From positions 479,707 to 543,706 of the forward strand of contig BDDD01000023.1 of assembly GCA_001972305.1 (NCBI GenBank): a stretch of 64,000 nt of DNA, in the 5' to 3' direction. Both the position numbers and the translations under genes were made by a program. Within the stretch, counting starts at the first letter, position 1. Each line of letters begins with the position of its first letter. The notes under the pieces were generated by a model. That model was not told the DNA's origin, ran no database searches, and saw only the letters and a program-made list of their open reading frames with translations. This DNA is from Cephalotus follicularis. Taxonomy: Eukaryota; Streptophyta; Magnoliopsida; Oxalidales; Cephalotaceae. Shown piece by piece: positions 34,968-47,888 of this stretch.

Positions 34968-37059
34968 ATTGAAAACATATATGATATACAAGCAACCTAT
35001 TAAGAGGAAACAAGAGAGAAAAATTAGCAGATAATTCAATTTTATGTTATTACCATAACCCTTGGTCTTTAGAAGTTATGGCTCCTCCCACTATTCTAAT
35101 CATATCCCACACCTCCAGATGTGGAATTTGGGAAGCTCCCGCTTCCTAGTGGGGATCGGAATCTATTTCGCATATTATGGTTTCTGCCTTTGGCGAGACA
35201 TAACCATAATACCAAATAGGTAGGCTTTAAAGGCCAATTTGCATTAGGGCCTTGTCCTTGAAATACAAGATCCGATACATCATTCCGCCTCCCGACCCAT
35301 ACAGTCCCATGCTGGGCATGTAAGACAGTATGACCTCGGTATAAGTCCGTACCCATAACCCTCAAAGAAATAAACCAGTTTTCATATCCACCAGGGGGCT
35401 GGTCATAAATGCCAAAACTTAGTTATTGCCTCCCAAAACACCCCGCACCGGAATTTAATAGAAATGGTCAAACGGGGGACCTCAGCTGGGCAGTGATATC
35501 CCCAATATATCCATACTAGTAAATGAAAGAGTGGAAGGCCAACGGCGGAGCACCCATGTGCTCACATCGCTTATGGACTTATTATTTTCAGTTTGGAGGA
35601 ATTTTAGGGTCTCACATTTTATATTAGCCAAAACCGTTATTAGATTAATTTTAATCTTCAAATCCCATTTGATAATGGCTTAACATGCTTGGAAATATTT
35701 GGAAAAATAAAAATTCATCCATCTTATGCAGCCTAAAAAATTGTCTGATTGGGGACTTTAACTATCTATGTGATCACGTGTGCCATAACATGACCACTTG
35801 GTCGCCTAGGTGAAAACAAAATTTAATCTCAACTTTATTACACATTTCACCATGCATACATGGTCTTCACTTGGTCTTGTATCTTCCTTGATCTACTCTT
35901 CTTTCTCCGTTGTATCAAAATTTAAATAAATTACAAACTTAGTAACCTAGAAAAAACTAGAATACAAAAGGGGAGAAGAGAATTTATTATCCTCAATAAA
36001 TAGTAGACAAGAAAAAAATGGCGCGCGCAGGCAGCCGAGTTACAGAACAAAAGATAAACCAGGTAAATAAAGCAATTAAATTTGATTCACAAAAGAAACC
36101 TGAAACTAGGTCTAGTCCCCAATGTATCAGCATGCATAAGAAATTCAGAAAATATACAATTTATATTTAATGAATAAACACGTAGAAAAGAAAAGAGTGT
36201 CTAGGGGCATTTTGGTAATTAGACCACATTCAAAACCCGACTCCCACTAGATTAATGGAAACCTAGTATACCCTTATATAGCTCCTTGCTAAAAAAAATC
36301 CTTGGTCCATCCAAAAATTATTAGTGAAAATACATTGCATTGTATAAAAATAATGAATATTTTTCATGAATATTTTGGGTGACACGTTACGTGGTATCGT
36401 GTCCAAAACTTTATCTAAACCACCACGGTCTGTGCCTATATCATTAATAATATTGCCATACTGTGTGAAAACTGCACTGAAAAAACTTTCAGAAGCACTC
36501 CAAAAGCTTTCCGGAAACATATATTAATTAATGTATTTATTATATTGGGAATTGTCAATAGGAGTGAAGAAACTTCCAAGTTTCACAGCAACCGATGCCA
36601 GACACTTTAGAGGAAATCCTGCCACTCAAATTGTCACTAACCAACGTAACAAAATACTTTGACCACTGTAAGAAAGATTGCACAGAAGGTAGTGCAAAAA
36701 ATATTTGCAGGAAGTCAGCACATTCCAGCTGTTTAAAAAACAGATTTTTGGTCACGTTCAATGACTAATTTAGGTTCGTTTGAGATCCCGAGCATTACAT
36801 CGGAATGCTTGAATGCTCCTTAGCATCATAAACACCCAATGTAGATTGCTTTGGTTCATCATACAATCCATTTAACTAGTCTTACCACATAAGATCAACA
36901 AAATGGAAATTGAATCAACCAAAAGTTGAAAACCATAATTTTGCAACCCTAGCATCCCATTTCACTTTAGGGTTTGGGACTCAAAATTTTGGCAAAGAGA
37001 CAAAGTCTATCCAATATGCCAATATACATTCTAAATGGTACAATTAATGCCAATTAGGG
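34968..37059 (-). other. TE7 long leader between primer site and gag
   Basis: About 2.1 kb with only short, unconvincing frames. It holds fragments such as a 62-codon run at 36263-36520 that I cannot match to a known domain. A leader this long is unusual and may contain further small insertions or be LTR-derived. Confidence 0.5.
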
Positions 37060-37071
37060 GCTCTGATACCA
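37060..37071 (-). promoter_or_regulatory. TE7 primer-binding site
   Basis: Minus-strand TGGTATCAGAGCC follows the 5' LTR after two bases. It complements initiator tRNA-Met. Confidence 0.85.
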
Positions 37072-37073
37072 CT

Positions 37074-39510
37074 TGTTGGAACCTGGGAACGCAGTGGAAG
37101 AAAAAAGTTTCCGGCAACTAGGGTTTAGGTAGTATAATTTTTAAAAAACGGTTTCCGACATAAAGAACACCCATAACCATTGCCTAAAAATGTCCCAAGT
37201 TAGACCTAGGATCACTAATTGGTCATCAGAAAGACCATATGGCCGAACCAAGCATGTGAGGGTTCGGTTGGCCTAGGGTTTTCCAACCCCAAAAACGGCC
37301 AACATGGTGAATGGATACCCTAAACCATTCCCAACCATTCAATAACCCTAAAAGGAGAGCTAGGGTTCGGCATAACCCTAGCAAGAACACACAACCTGCA
37401 TGTAAACATATCATCTAAGGCTTGGCAAAGCCCTAGGAACAACTCACACACCACAACCATATAGCATGTAAAGAAGAACGAAGTAAGAAAATACCTCAAG
37501 TCTTTACTCCTTCAAAAAATGTGAATTCCTTTCCTTGAGCTCCAAGACTTTCTCCTTCACATTTGTTGCTCCTCTTGGCACGGCAAAGAACAATTGGGAA
37601 GCCACTTTTGCTGGTTCCAAGTTTTTATAAAAACTAAACAATTGGAGGAAGAGTTTTTATGCAAATCTCCACCTACAATTGCTTTGGTATGGTAAGAGGA
37701 AGGTATCCTAGAATTTCTCTTCTTGAACAATCAAGTTCTAAGCAACCATGGTGGTGCTTTCTTCTCCAAACCAGTAGAAGAAAATGAAGAGAAGAAAAGA
37801 GAGAGATTTCTACGTGAGAGAGTGCAATAGACAAGGCAAAGAAACAATGCATATAGTCATTTTGGTGAAGTTGTCATGTGCAACTTGGAGTGTGAGATTA
37901 ATATCTCAACTCACATGTCCTCTAAGCCTATTAGAAGTTGACAACACACACCATGAATCACTCTCATCCCTATGGCCGGCCATGAGGTTGATTCTAAGCC
38001 AAGGAATGGCTTGCTTTCATGTGCAAGACTTTGACCAAGTCAACCATGAAAATCAACCAAGTTAACTTAGTTACATTAAAGTAACTAGTTAGTCACACTA
38101 ATGTGACTTGACCTCCAATTTGGGCCAGCCATACCCTAGCATCACAAAGCTAAGGTTCGGCCCAATTGGTCACCCTCTCCATGAAAAGTCAACTTTTCAC
38201 AAATGACGAAAATACCCCTCGGCCCAGAATGACCTATTTATGGTGTAGCTTGATTTCACTTCCTTAGAAATGAATTAAGTCTAGCAAAATAAACATTCAT
38301 AGGCCAAGTAACACCTCCTGGGTGCTTTCCTCTTACTCAATGACATGTGCCCCGCACATATCAACATGATCCAAAAAAATAGTAGGGACCCGAAAGCTCG
38401 GTTGGACCCCTGTACCAAAATAAGTTTCCCAGAACATCCCGGAGTTCTGGTACGACCACTTTAATAGTCCTCGACTATTAAAATGACCGCGGTGTGATTC
38501 CTTATCACCCCCCGGATCCATGGTATCACCCATGTCTATAAGTCATTATCCGGTAAACCAGTACTTTATCTAGTCAACGACATATGTGTCATGTATCCTA
38601 CGTCATACTTAGCTCCGACCGTGACCTAGGGTTAGGAATAATGTCACCCCCAGGTAAAGCCGCTATAACTATAAATTCATGTACGCACTGAGACTATCGA
38701 TAGACTATCCCAGAGAACCCTATTCCAGTCCGCGTTTACCTGTCCAGGAATTTTAAGTCTACAACGGACATAAATCATATAGAGTCGATCGCCCTCTTAA
38801 GGGTGTGACCATTCCTTATTGCGAACTCGCCCATACATCTCAATGAAGTTTCCACAAGACCCAAAGACAACCCTTTTTCCAGCACGTGCCTAGTGATGGG
38901 GAAGGCGGGAATCCAAGTCAAGCAGTTGCAACACAATGCATGCCAGCCGCTCAGGTCTAAGGACACAACGTATCTCCACGAATGGTCTACTAGTCACCAT
39001 AGACTATACACTACCGAGACTATAGGAATCCTATTGATATAGGTAAGACTTTCCAAATAAGTTTCCTATGGTGGGTCTGTTCAGTGACATGATCCTTGCA
39101 TGCACGCCACATCAGCTTTAGGGTAAACCCAAATGGCAACGAGATGATCCATCCTCCACTAAACCTGGGAGCAAGCATAATACGACAAGTCTTTATGGTT
39201 CATCTATTGCCCAAAAAGTGAACCTATGACTTGGAACATTTTGTCAGAAGGGACTAAGGATCTCATTCTCAAACCTCTCATGCATGAGATCCAACCCTTT
39301 TGCGACAGGGCACTATATGTGTACTCGGATGACATGGTGATCACCCAATCCATTTAAGATGGTTTGGGATAATACATATAGTATGGTTTGCCAGTGGTAA
39401 ATTAAATATGCACATAAACATAAAGTGAATACAGATCATATAAATAGAAAGTGTTTGTACAAGCTGAATACCACAACGTGGCATGCAGGGACACCCCTAC
39501 TCCAATAACA
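37074..39510 (-). repeat. TE7 5' LTR (2437 bp)
   Basis: TGTTGGAACC at the interior end, ...CCAATAACA at the outer end. It is the complete copy that shows what the 3' LTR lost. The hairpin of the 3' LTR is conserved at 38460-38482. Confidence 0.88.
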
Positions 39511-40322
39511 CGACCACCAGTTTTACACATCACTACCCAAAACTCGTCGAGACTGGCGCTAAACGCACAGTCTCAGGCGGCAGTGATTTGGATTGGCTGA
39601 GTTGACTCAATCGATTGATTTTCGTCGATTATGGCCGAATAACGCCTCAACGGTGGTCAAAACGGGCAGAGCTGGCCTCCTAGAGGAAGACCTGCTCCAT
39701 CCGCGATGCTAATGATGCCGAAAATCGCACGGTCAACGTGCACAGTGGCAGGAAGGAAGAGAAGAAAAGAGAGAAAAGAAAAGAAGGGGGAAGAGTTACT
39801 GACGGGTTGAGGTTCTGGGCTGCTCGCCATCCTCTCCTGGTCTGGCGGCTTGCTCCGGCGTCATCTCCGACGTTCTCTCTCCCTCTCTCTCTCGCGCTCT
39901 CTCCTGCTCTCTCTCCTTGTCTCTTCTTTTTGCACGGGTGCGCTATGCGCCCGTGTCCTTCCCTTTTTCTTTCTTTTTATTTGTCTTTTCTCCTTTCTTT
40001 ATTGGTATTTACCAACAAAACCTTAAGGACTGGGTCCCATTTATTTCGCAAATTGCGATATTAATTAATTCGGCCGCCACTAAAATAACCGTAATAATAT
40101 TGCGAACATTGGGTCTTATAAGCGTGCATTAAAAATAGGCTTTATTTACCATTTTGGGAAACATAATTGCGGCTTCACTGCAAAATGCCTTGAACATTTC
40201 CTTATCGTTCCAAATTCAAAACTCAACATTATAAAGGGAAAACATCATCAAAGTCAAGAATTTCACTATCCTCATTAATTCCATAATATGATTACATTTT
40301 GTGAAAAAACTCGGGCATTACA
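39511..40322 (-). repeat. TE6 3' LTR, second part
   Basis: Resumes the TE6 LTR after TE7, aligning with 44807-45609. It includes a CT-rich run (CTCTCTCCCTCTCTCTCTC) near 39876-39915 and ends GGGCATTACA. Confidence 0.88.
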
Positions 40323-40335
40323 TTCTCCCCTCCTT
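40323..40335 (-). promoter_or_regulatory. TE6 polypurine tract
   Basis: Minus-strand AAGGAGGGGAGAA touches the 3' LTR. Confidence 0.85.
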
Positions 40336-41879
40336 AGAAAAATCTCGTCCCGAAATTCCTTAGATTGAAACATGTGAAGGTAGGATGCCTTTGTTTCTTC
40401 CGTACGTTCCATGCGGCTTTTCAAGCCCATGGTATTACCATCACACTTTCACCAACGAAATGTCCTTTCTCCACTGTTCGATTCAAAGATCGATCACCCA
40501 GATAGGTATCTCTTCAAGACTCGTATCCGTCCTTAACTCATATAAATCATATTCCTCAAAGTGCTATAATCTAAACTTTGATCAATTAGATTGTCCCAAC
40601 GAAAACCTCAAACAATATATAAAATCAGTATGGATACCCATTAGAAATCATACCCTTAGGATTTCCAGAAAATTGGGCATGAAGTATTCGTTTATCGGAC
40701 TCCATGCCACATGATAAACCATAGTTTATATGTTTGGAGATCAACCTTCATATCTCATCATAATCTATATGCTGGGGGCTCAGCCCGCACCAGACTACAT
40801 CACTACTAAATCCAATATATCATTTGCATGCGAAGGACAATCTTTTCGATGGAAATAATCAATTGAATACATTCTAAATCTTATAATCTCTCAAAAATTG
40901 GGCATGTAGTATTCATTTATCGGACCTATGCCCCCTGTAAAGAAAACACAATTTATATCCACACTCCAGAAGGAGGAACCAACAGTTATAAATGGCTCAG
41001 CCCTCAGTACCACAATTTAGATCCGAATTATCATTCCAATCTCTTAGGTGATGAACACATGCATATCCAATACATCAAACTCATATATATAACAGCACTG
41101 CAACAAGCTGGCAGGTCATATAATGATCAATAACAAGCCTCAAAATATTAGTTCCCTTACTTTATTCATATAATACAAGATAGGCTTTAAAATGTAATTT
41201 CTTACCTTGTGCTTGTCCTGACTAATCACTGTAGCTGTTATATGAACATGAACCTGACCCACTTCATTTCAATGAAATAGGTCGACAGCCAATGGCGGTG
41301 TACGATATACATAAGAAATGAATGTGTGCAGAGGTGTAGTAGACATATATATAATATCGATCATGTGAAATGCATGCCTAGCATAAAAGATGTAAACAAT
41401 GTCATTTCATATCCGTTTACGGTCCATAGCCATTTACAATTCATATCCGTTTAGCACTCTACTAGGAATCTAGAGGTAAACTCTATATGTAGTTGGCATC
41501 TAGTGCTTGACTAAATACATATACTATCCCATTCGTTTATTCACAATCTATTTCGAGCATCCATGCAATGCCCATCCATTCGACAACAGTCCATCCGATC
41601 ACTAACCGTTCAATAACGGTCCATTCGGTCACTATCCGTTCAATAACGGTCCATAACGATATGATACGATCGATAACAATACACTAGCAACCCATAACCA
41701 TCTATACACTATCTATTCACAATGACCATTTGTATTCTATCTCGATCAACCACTATTTGAAACAGAAACTATTCAGGCAACACTTATGCCTTTCGGTCCA
41801 TTCGATCGACCACTTAGCCATTACGACTTATTCGGTCGGTCACTTAATCGCTATACCATTCATAGCCCTCACTGTCACT
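40336..41879 (-). other. TE6 interior, non-coding remnant
   Basis: No pol domain is recognisable. A short motif (AATTGGGCATG.AGTATTC.TTTATCGGAC) occurs at about 40671-40700 and 40897-40924, and a relative at 25331-25360 beside TE5. About 41580-41870 contains repeated CCATTCGATCAC/CGTTCAATAACGGTCCA units, a degenerate simple repeat. Confidence 0.6.
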
Positions 41880-42345
41880 TCATTTGGTATATCCCATAGG
41901 ATTTCGGGAGGTCTGCCTTCTTGAGGTCTGCCTTCCGGGCAAGTCTAGACTGCTTGGTAGCCTTAGGCTCCATTTCAGAGGCTTAAACACTAGCATGATC
42001 TCAATCGGAATCAAAATCCATGTAAAACCGGGCAGTTTCACTAAAACAAGGCTATTGACGTCAACACCATCCTTATTGTAACAGTCTACACAAGTTCGAT
42101 AAGTGTAGAGCCTGTCCATCCCCAAGATAACATCGAAATCTCGGATCGGCAATACAATCAGATCAGCGAATAACTGAACTCCAGCTATCTTGATCTCACA
42201 GTCATTGAGTACAGTATCAGTCAATAGGAAGTCTCTAGTTGGAATACCTATCTCCAGCAAATAAGGTAAACAAGAGGTCAAACAATGCAAGTCAAACAGA
42301 AAACATGATGAAATGAATGAATGCGTTGATCAGTACATGACTAAT
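41880..42345 (-). pseudogene. pol: TE6 protease fragment
   Basis: The minus frame 42290-41880 reads LPYLLEIGIPTRDFLLTDTVLNDCEIKIAGVQL, then DLIVLPIRDFDVILGMDRLYTYRTCVDC. This matches the second half of the TE2 protease (DFDIVLGMDWLYAHHACVDC). Just upstream, remnants of the active-site THSFIS stretch are visible in a broken frame. After VDC the frame goes into unrelated sequence. Gag is missing. Confidence 0.75.
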
Positions 42346-42669
42346 ACGCCAGATACAAAGTTGTTACCTTCTAAAAAAATCATTCAACCATTCGCTCAGT
42401 AGTTCAATCAATCATTCCTTCAATCATTCATTCAATCATACCTCAGTCATTCACTTAAACACAATCACCACCAATCCAACCAATTAATGGCACTTCTAAT
42501 CAGCAACAATACAATTACTCAACTATCTAGTCAATCTATCACTCATTCATTTCGACCCGCACGGTCGATCACTTGTCCATTATGTTTCCTATAAGGAATG
42601 ACATTAATCAGGAAACCATTCACTTAGTTGCCAAAGATAGTATCCCAGCGATAGCTTATTTAATAATAA
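42346..42669 (-). other. TE6 leader and deleted gag region
   Basis: Simple TCATTCAATCA-type repeats fill the place of gag. Near 42579-42600 the leader/gag-start sequence shared with TE2 and TE5 (TTCCTATA..GAAATGAC on the plus strand) remains. Confidence 0.55.
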
Positions 42670-42681
42670 GCTCTGATACCA
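42670..42681 (-). promoter_or_regulatory. TE6 primer-binding site
   Basis: Minus-strand TGGTATCAGAGC lies three bases inside the 5' LTR. Confidence 0.85.
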
Positions 42682-42684
42682 TGT

Positions 42685-45609
42685 TGTCACACCCCGTTTT
42701 CCACTTTAACAACATATATGGTTATCAGTTATCATAATCCAGCATTCACAAAATACTCATAATTTAAAACTTTGAGAAAGCATTCGATACACCGAATTAA
42801 TTTATAAATATCCGCACGCAGCCCATACTACGTGCTTATAAGTACAAACACAAGTTATACATTACATATCTGAAATGTAAATAGAATAAATGGAGTATGA
42901 TTATTATTACATTATTCACTCACTTTAACAATCTCACAACACAACGAAGCTTCCAAGTATAGCTTCAGCGGCCCTAGTCCAAATACCTTCGTCAATCTGA
43001 AATTATAGGTATTAGCCATTGTCCTCACTTGGCTAAGTAGGAATTAAGCATGAATGTGAATATACATATGTAAACATGCATGATAGTTTATCATTTGAAA
43101 ATAATAATATATATGTCCATATATATGAAACAATGCAAAGTGGCTACAATCAATCCCTTATCACGAATACCGCACAAGGGTACAATCAATCACTACACTA
43201 GGTGGGTGTCACATGTCGCTAACTCCTAGCACCGACTACGTACCACCTAACTACCACCATGAACTCCGATGATGATAGAAAAGCTAAACACTTATTGCCG
43301 ACACTTGGCAGGAAATTTAACACTAACTGTCTGCATTGCAGATAATTGGGTGAAAAAGCTAGAGCCAACTCCTGGCACATCCGCTCACCGCCGTAGTCAG
43401 TGATACACTCCGTTCACTAAACCATCGACATCACTTCAATCACAATCAATCACAGAAAATTACATATATAATGTAATGTAACAATTTGCTCTTTGGTAGA
43501 GAAAACAATAAAACACTTTTAAGTCAATGGCATAAAAACACTTTCACTTATCACTTGTTCTCATTATCAGAGAACCACTTGAACACTTTAAACACTTTCA
43601 CTTTCCCTTTCTGGAAAACACTTGAACACTTACGATAAAACACTTGAACAATAGTAATTATATATAAAATACTTTGTAACACTAACAATAAAGGGTGCTT
43701 ATAGCACTCAGTTGTTGAAATCCTCGAAAACACTTTAAACATTAGTATTTAAGAATACTGGATAGATATAAACATATATAATGATAACAACATGCAATTC
43801 AAGGATCAGCAATCAATAAACAATCATTAAACAATCACTACACAATCACTAAACATTCACTTATGCAAAAACAGCACATAAAGGCGTCGACGAGTATAAA
43901 GGCGTCAATGTGCATCCATCCCATCAACGTATATCTATGGCGTTAACGTGTAAAACAGACCTTATGGCGTCAACGCATAACCTAGGCATCAACGTGTAGA
44001 CAGTATCCTTAAGCGTCAATGCGCATACCATGCTTATCACTCACGATAGTCCTTTAGGCATCAACGTATATCAATGGCGTCGACGTGTAGCATGGAAGCC
44101 TTACGCGTTAACGCTTCACTTAGCGTCGATGCGTTAGGTAGGAACCTTACATGTCAACATGTATGCATGGTGTCAACGTCTATTCAGACAATGACTCTAG
44201 GCATCAATGCAATAGTTCTAAGGCATCGACACTTAAGCCTAAAGCGTTGACTGTTACATTCAAAGTGTCGGCTCTTTATAGCTTGCAGGCTATTTCCAGA
44301 AGAACAATCTAGAACAAAACATGCATAATTCATAGCCAATTCACTTCCAAATCAACATGCAATCATATAGCACTATTTAGACATGATATCCATACTATAT
44401 GTTCAAAATCATGTTATAAACCCTTCCAGTTAAAGCAGTAGCAAGAACAGTTGAGCTGTAGGCTCAATTGTCGAACATTTACAATTTGCTATCAACTGTC
44501 CATTATCACTTCCTTTCACTACCAAACCAAATACCAGCTCGCTCACTGCACATACAACATATTTCAATTACGCTCGATACACCAACACTGACATTGTCAT
44601 CGCCAGAGCACTGGCCAGATTTCGACCGACTCAACCTGCTTCTACAACACCCATAAAAAGGTTCACATTGAATGGCCTACTCAGAACCGCTCAAGACCCA
44701 TTGTGACTTCGCGCCGAACGCTGTGTCACGGTCGGCAGTGAGTTGTGACTCACTGAGTCGACTCGAAAGACTCCACCAAGTCTAATCAACACCCAAAAAT
44801 GCCACACGACCACCAGTTTTACACATCACTGCCCAAAACTCATCGAGACTCGGCGCTAAACGCAAGGTCTCAGGCGGCATCAATTTGGATCGACTGAGTT
44901 GACTTAATTGATCGATTCCCATCAATTCTGGCCAAACAACACCTCAACGGTGGTCAAAATGGGTAGGGCTGCCTCCTAGAGGAAGACCCGCTTCATCCGT
45001 GATGCTAACGGCGCTGGAAATCGCACGGTCAATGCGCACAGTTGCGGGAAGGAAGGGAAGAAAAGAGAAGAAGGGGGAAGAGTTACCGGCGGGTTGGGGT
45101 CCTGGGCTACTCGTCGTCCTCTCCTGGTCCGGAGGCTTGCTTTGGCGTCATCTCTAGCGTTCTCTCTCCCTCTCTCTCCCATGCTCTCTCCTGCTCTCAC
45201 TCCTTGTCTCTTATTTTTGCACGGGCACGCTATGCGCCCGTGTACTTCCCTTTTTCTTTCTTTTTATTTGCCTTTTCTCCTTTCTTTATTGGTATTTACC
45301 ATCAAAATATTAAGGACTGGGTCACATGTATTCTGCAAATTGTGATATTAATTAATCCAGCCGCCACTAAAATAACCGTAATAATAATGCGAACACTGGG
45401 TCTTACAAGTGCAGATTTAAAATAGGCTTTACTTACAGTTTTGGGTAACATAATTGCGGCTTCACTGCAAAATGCCCTGAACATTTCCTTATCGTTCCAC
45501 ATTCAAAACTTGACATTATAAAGGGAAAGCATCATCAAAGTCAAGAATTTCACTCTCCTTATTGATTCCATAATAAGATTACGTTTTGTGAAAAAACCCG
45601 AGCATTACA
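42685..45609 (-). repeat. TE6 5' LTR (2925 bp)
   Basis: TGTCACACCCCG at 42685 to ...GAGCATTACA at 45609. It is uninterrupted and is the reference for the TE7 insertion site. It contains the GGCGTCRACGTG array at 43880-44285. Confidence 0.9.
43880..44285. repeat. GGCGTCRACGTG array in TE6 5' LTR
   Basis: Counterpart of 28800-29210, with single-base differences in many copies. Confidence 0.8.
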
Positions 45610-45611
45610 CT
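45607..45611. repeat. TE9 target-site duplication, left copy (acact)
   Basis: acact precedes TE9 and accct follows it at 51931-51935 (one difference). The left copy is made of the last three bases of TE6 (aca) plus two bases of the TE6 target duplication (ct). Confidence 0.7.
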
Positions 45612-47737
45612 TGTAATACCCCGTACCTGTTTTTAGAGGATTTTAAATTAAGGACTTGTTTGGCACATGCAAAGGACTTAAGTGGGAATTGTGGTAAGTT
45701 ATTCAAAACATGTGGACAAGGATGGTTTGGGTTATTATATTGATTTAATGGTTAGCTTCTTGAGAAAACTTGTTGTTCCCAAGGTTGCATTGGGATAAGA
45801 ATTATGGGAGTTGGTAAGTGGGCTGGCAGTGCTTTCTTTGTTAGTGGAGTTCGACTTTGAGAGAGAGAAATGAGAGAGAGCTGGTTTCTTCTTCTTCTTC
45901 TTCTTTCCCCTTCTTCCATGAGCGTTTTTGTTGCCCTCTTTTGCTTTTGAGCTGTGAAGGTGAGCTCTCCTCTTCCCTGGTTTGTGTTGTGTGGTGGCAC
46001 GTTGCGCTGGGGCCGAGGAGGGGGATGATAGCCTGGTTTGGCTGGTTGCTTTTTCTATTCATGCATGTGTTATTTATTCTTCTCGATCTAATATGTGTTA
46101 GTTTGCAGACGAGGAACCTGTTGCTGTGACACAGCATCTTGGGGTTGGTCGACGGTAGCTTGAGGTGATTTTATGAGTGGGACATTCTCTTCTTTCTTTT
46201 GCTTGATATTTTGTGTGCCTGTTGTTATCCTCTAGTTGAACGTTTTTTGTCGGATTCGGATCCCTGTTACCCTTGTTCATGTTGTTATCCTATTCTTGGC
46301 AGAGCTTGAGAGCTCAGATGGTTCTTGGGTTGGATGTATGTTGTTCCTCTAACGGTTGTTGTTTGTGTCAGACGATCTCTCCTTTTTTTCATGGTTCCTC
46401 TGATATATGGGATGCACTAGTATGTGCGGACGGGATGCATGGGTTCGGTCGGTGGTAGAGGGTACGTCCAAGAATCAACTCTCCTTAGTATTCTCATTGT
46501 CTATGATGGGATGCTTTGTGGGAACTACCCTCGGGTTCCATACCTAGATCTGCGGTGTACTATTGTCTATGATGGTATGTTGAGTGTGAGTGCAGGGGTG
46601 TTCTCTGTTCCTTTCCATTTATCTAGGGCTAGCGGGCAAGGCCCAGATAGATACTAGCGGACGAGGTCCGGATAGATTCTAGCAGGCGAGGCCTGGATAA
46701 GTGGTGTGTGTGTATGTGTTTGGCCTGGTATGGCGGCAGACCACAGATACTGTGGTGGATAGCGAGCTGCTCGGATAGATACTAGCGGACGAGGTCCGGA
46801 TAGATGTTAGCGGGCTGTGGCCTGGATAGATGTGTATGTTGTGCCTGGTATGGCAACTGACTACGAGATATGGTGGTGTTGTTCCTCTTCTCTTATTTAT
46901 CTTGGGCACAGTTGTTTTACTTGTGATGTTATCTTTTGTTGGAATCCTCCGCTTATTGATGTTGACTCTCTTTTCCTTTGGCAGACTTTGAGGAATGGAG
47001 CCTTGTGATATTGCTGAGTTTGTGTTCCTTTTATTTTACCTCTGACTTGTTCTGTTTTGCCCAGTGGGGCTTGATTATATATCTTTTTTCCTTATGCATC
47101 TAGTGGTTATGGATGCTCTGAAGAATGCTTGTTCTTGCTCACTAGTCATTTGGACTAATCTCCTCCCAAATGTTTTACAGAGGAAGCTGTTGTGGCTGCC
47201 AGGGTAGTCTTTTGAGTTGATAAGGTAGTCTGCGGAGGATTAGCAGATCTTCCGGCTTCACGGGCTCGTCCTTGCGTGTATTCATGGGGCATATGGGTTT
47301 TATTCTTTTGTTGTATGGTCCTCAGTCGTCCAATGAGGACATGCCCAAGTACGGCTTATCCGGGGAAGGCTTGTCTTAGGATGGAGGTGCAGGCCTGGCT
47401 TGTGTTTGTCGTGTTGTGTTGTGTGGTGTTGGCATTCCCTGCCCAGGACCCCTGGCAAGACGTAGTGTTACGTTCTCTGCCCTGGCTCCCTCCCCTGGCA
47501 TGTTCCTTTAGTGGAACGGTGCGTTTTGGGCAGTGGATGTGGTGCGTGATTTCTTTAGTTAAACGGTGAGTTTTTGGAAATGGTTTTATGTAAGGCTTAT
47601 TTACAGTTATGCCATTTCTTCTTTGTTTCTTCCCTGCAATGTGTTTTGGCATTGTTTTGGCTTAAAGGAGATGGGAAATTCCTCCTTCCTATCAGGCGAT
47701 TCATCCGAGGTGGCTTCCTGAGGGACGGATCGTCACA
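45612..47737 (+). repeat. TE9 5' LTR
   Basis: TGTAATACCCCG to ...GATCGTCACA. It aligns with the 3' LTR but lacks about 0.48 kb near 47322 that is present at about 51040-51520 there. Minisatellite-like GGATAGATACTAGCGGACGA units occur at 46640-46830. Confidence 0.88.
46640..46830 (+). repeat. GGATAGATACTAGCGG minisatellite in TE9 5' LTR
   Basis: Five or six copies of a 25-30 bp unit around GGCCTGGATAGATACTAGCG, with gaps. It is repeated in the 3' LTR at 50340-50550 with differences. Confidence 0.75.
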
Positions 47738-47738
47738 G

Positions 47739-47750
47739 TTGGTATCAGAG
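47739..47750 (+). promoter_or_regulatory. TE9 primer-binding site
   Basis: TTGGTATCAGAG follows the 5' LTR by one base. It is complementary to initiator tRNA-Met. Confidence 0.85.
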
Positions 47751-47888
47751 AGATCGGTTTTCTGGTTCTAGTGCATGTTTTTCCTTCTTGTTGTGTGTTG
47801 ATGCTTTTTGGGGTTTTATATGCTGGGTTTTGCATTTCATGCATGGCATACATATAGAACGTATGGTTTCTTGCCTTGTGTGTGAAGG

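Larger units (their letters stand above)
29734..39510 (-). mobile_element. TE7: Ty1/copia element with gag only, inside TE6 3' LTR
   Basis: Ends TGTTGGAACC...CCAATAACA. LTRs are at 29734-32038 (3', truncated) and 37074-39510 (5'). The minus-strand primer site, a long leader and a broken copia gag are present. The pol region is gone and its place is taken by unrelated LTR-like DNA (32039-34200). No target duplication is visible: the two flanks join base for base to the intact TE6 LTR copy at 44802-44815 with one substitution. Confidence 0.82.
27619..45609 (-). mobile_element. TE6: Ty3/gypsy element with decayed interior, inside TE5 3' LTR
   Basis: Its LTRs are 27619-40322 (interrupted by TE7; about 2.93 kb without it) and 42685-45609 (2925 bp). 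A polypurine tract follows the 3' LTR and a primer site precedes the 5' LTR on the minus strand. The 2.36-kb interior keeps only a protease fragment, so it could move only with proteins from another element. Confidence 0.9.

Noticed and set aside
35096..35365. 89-codon ORF in the TE7 leader
   Set aside because: No recognisable domain. It sits between primer site and gag, where short chance ORFs are common.
45042..45425. ORFs of 83-127 codons in TE6 LTRs
   Set aside because: They fall in CT/AG-rich low-complexity LTR sequence and translate to Ser/Leu/Arg-rich text with no domain. The other LTR copy breaks the frame differently.
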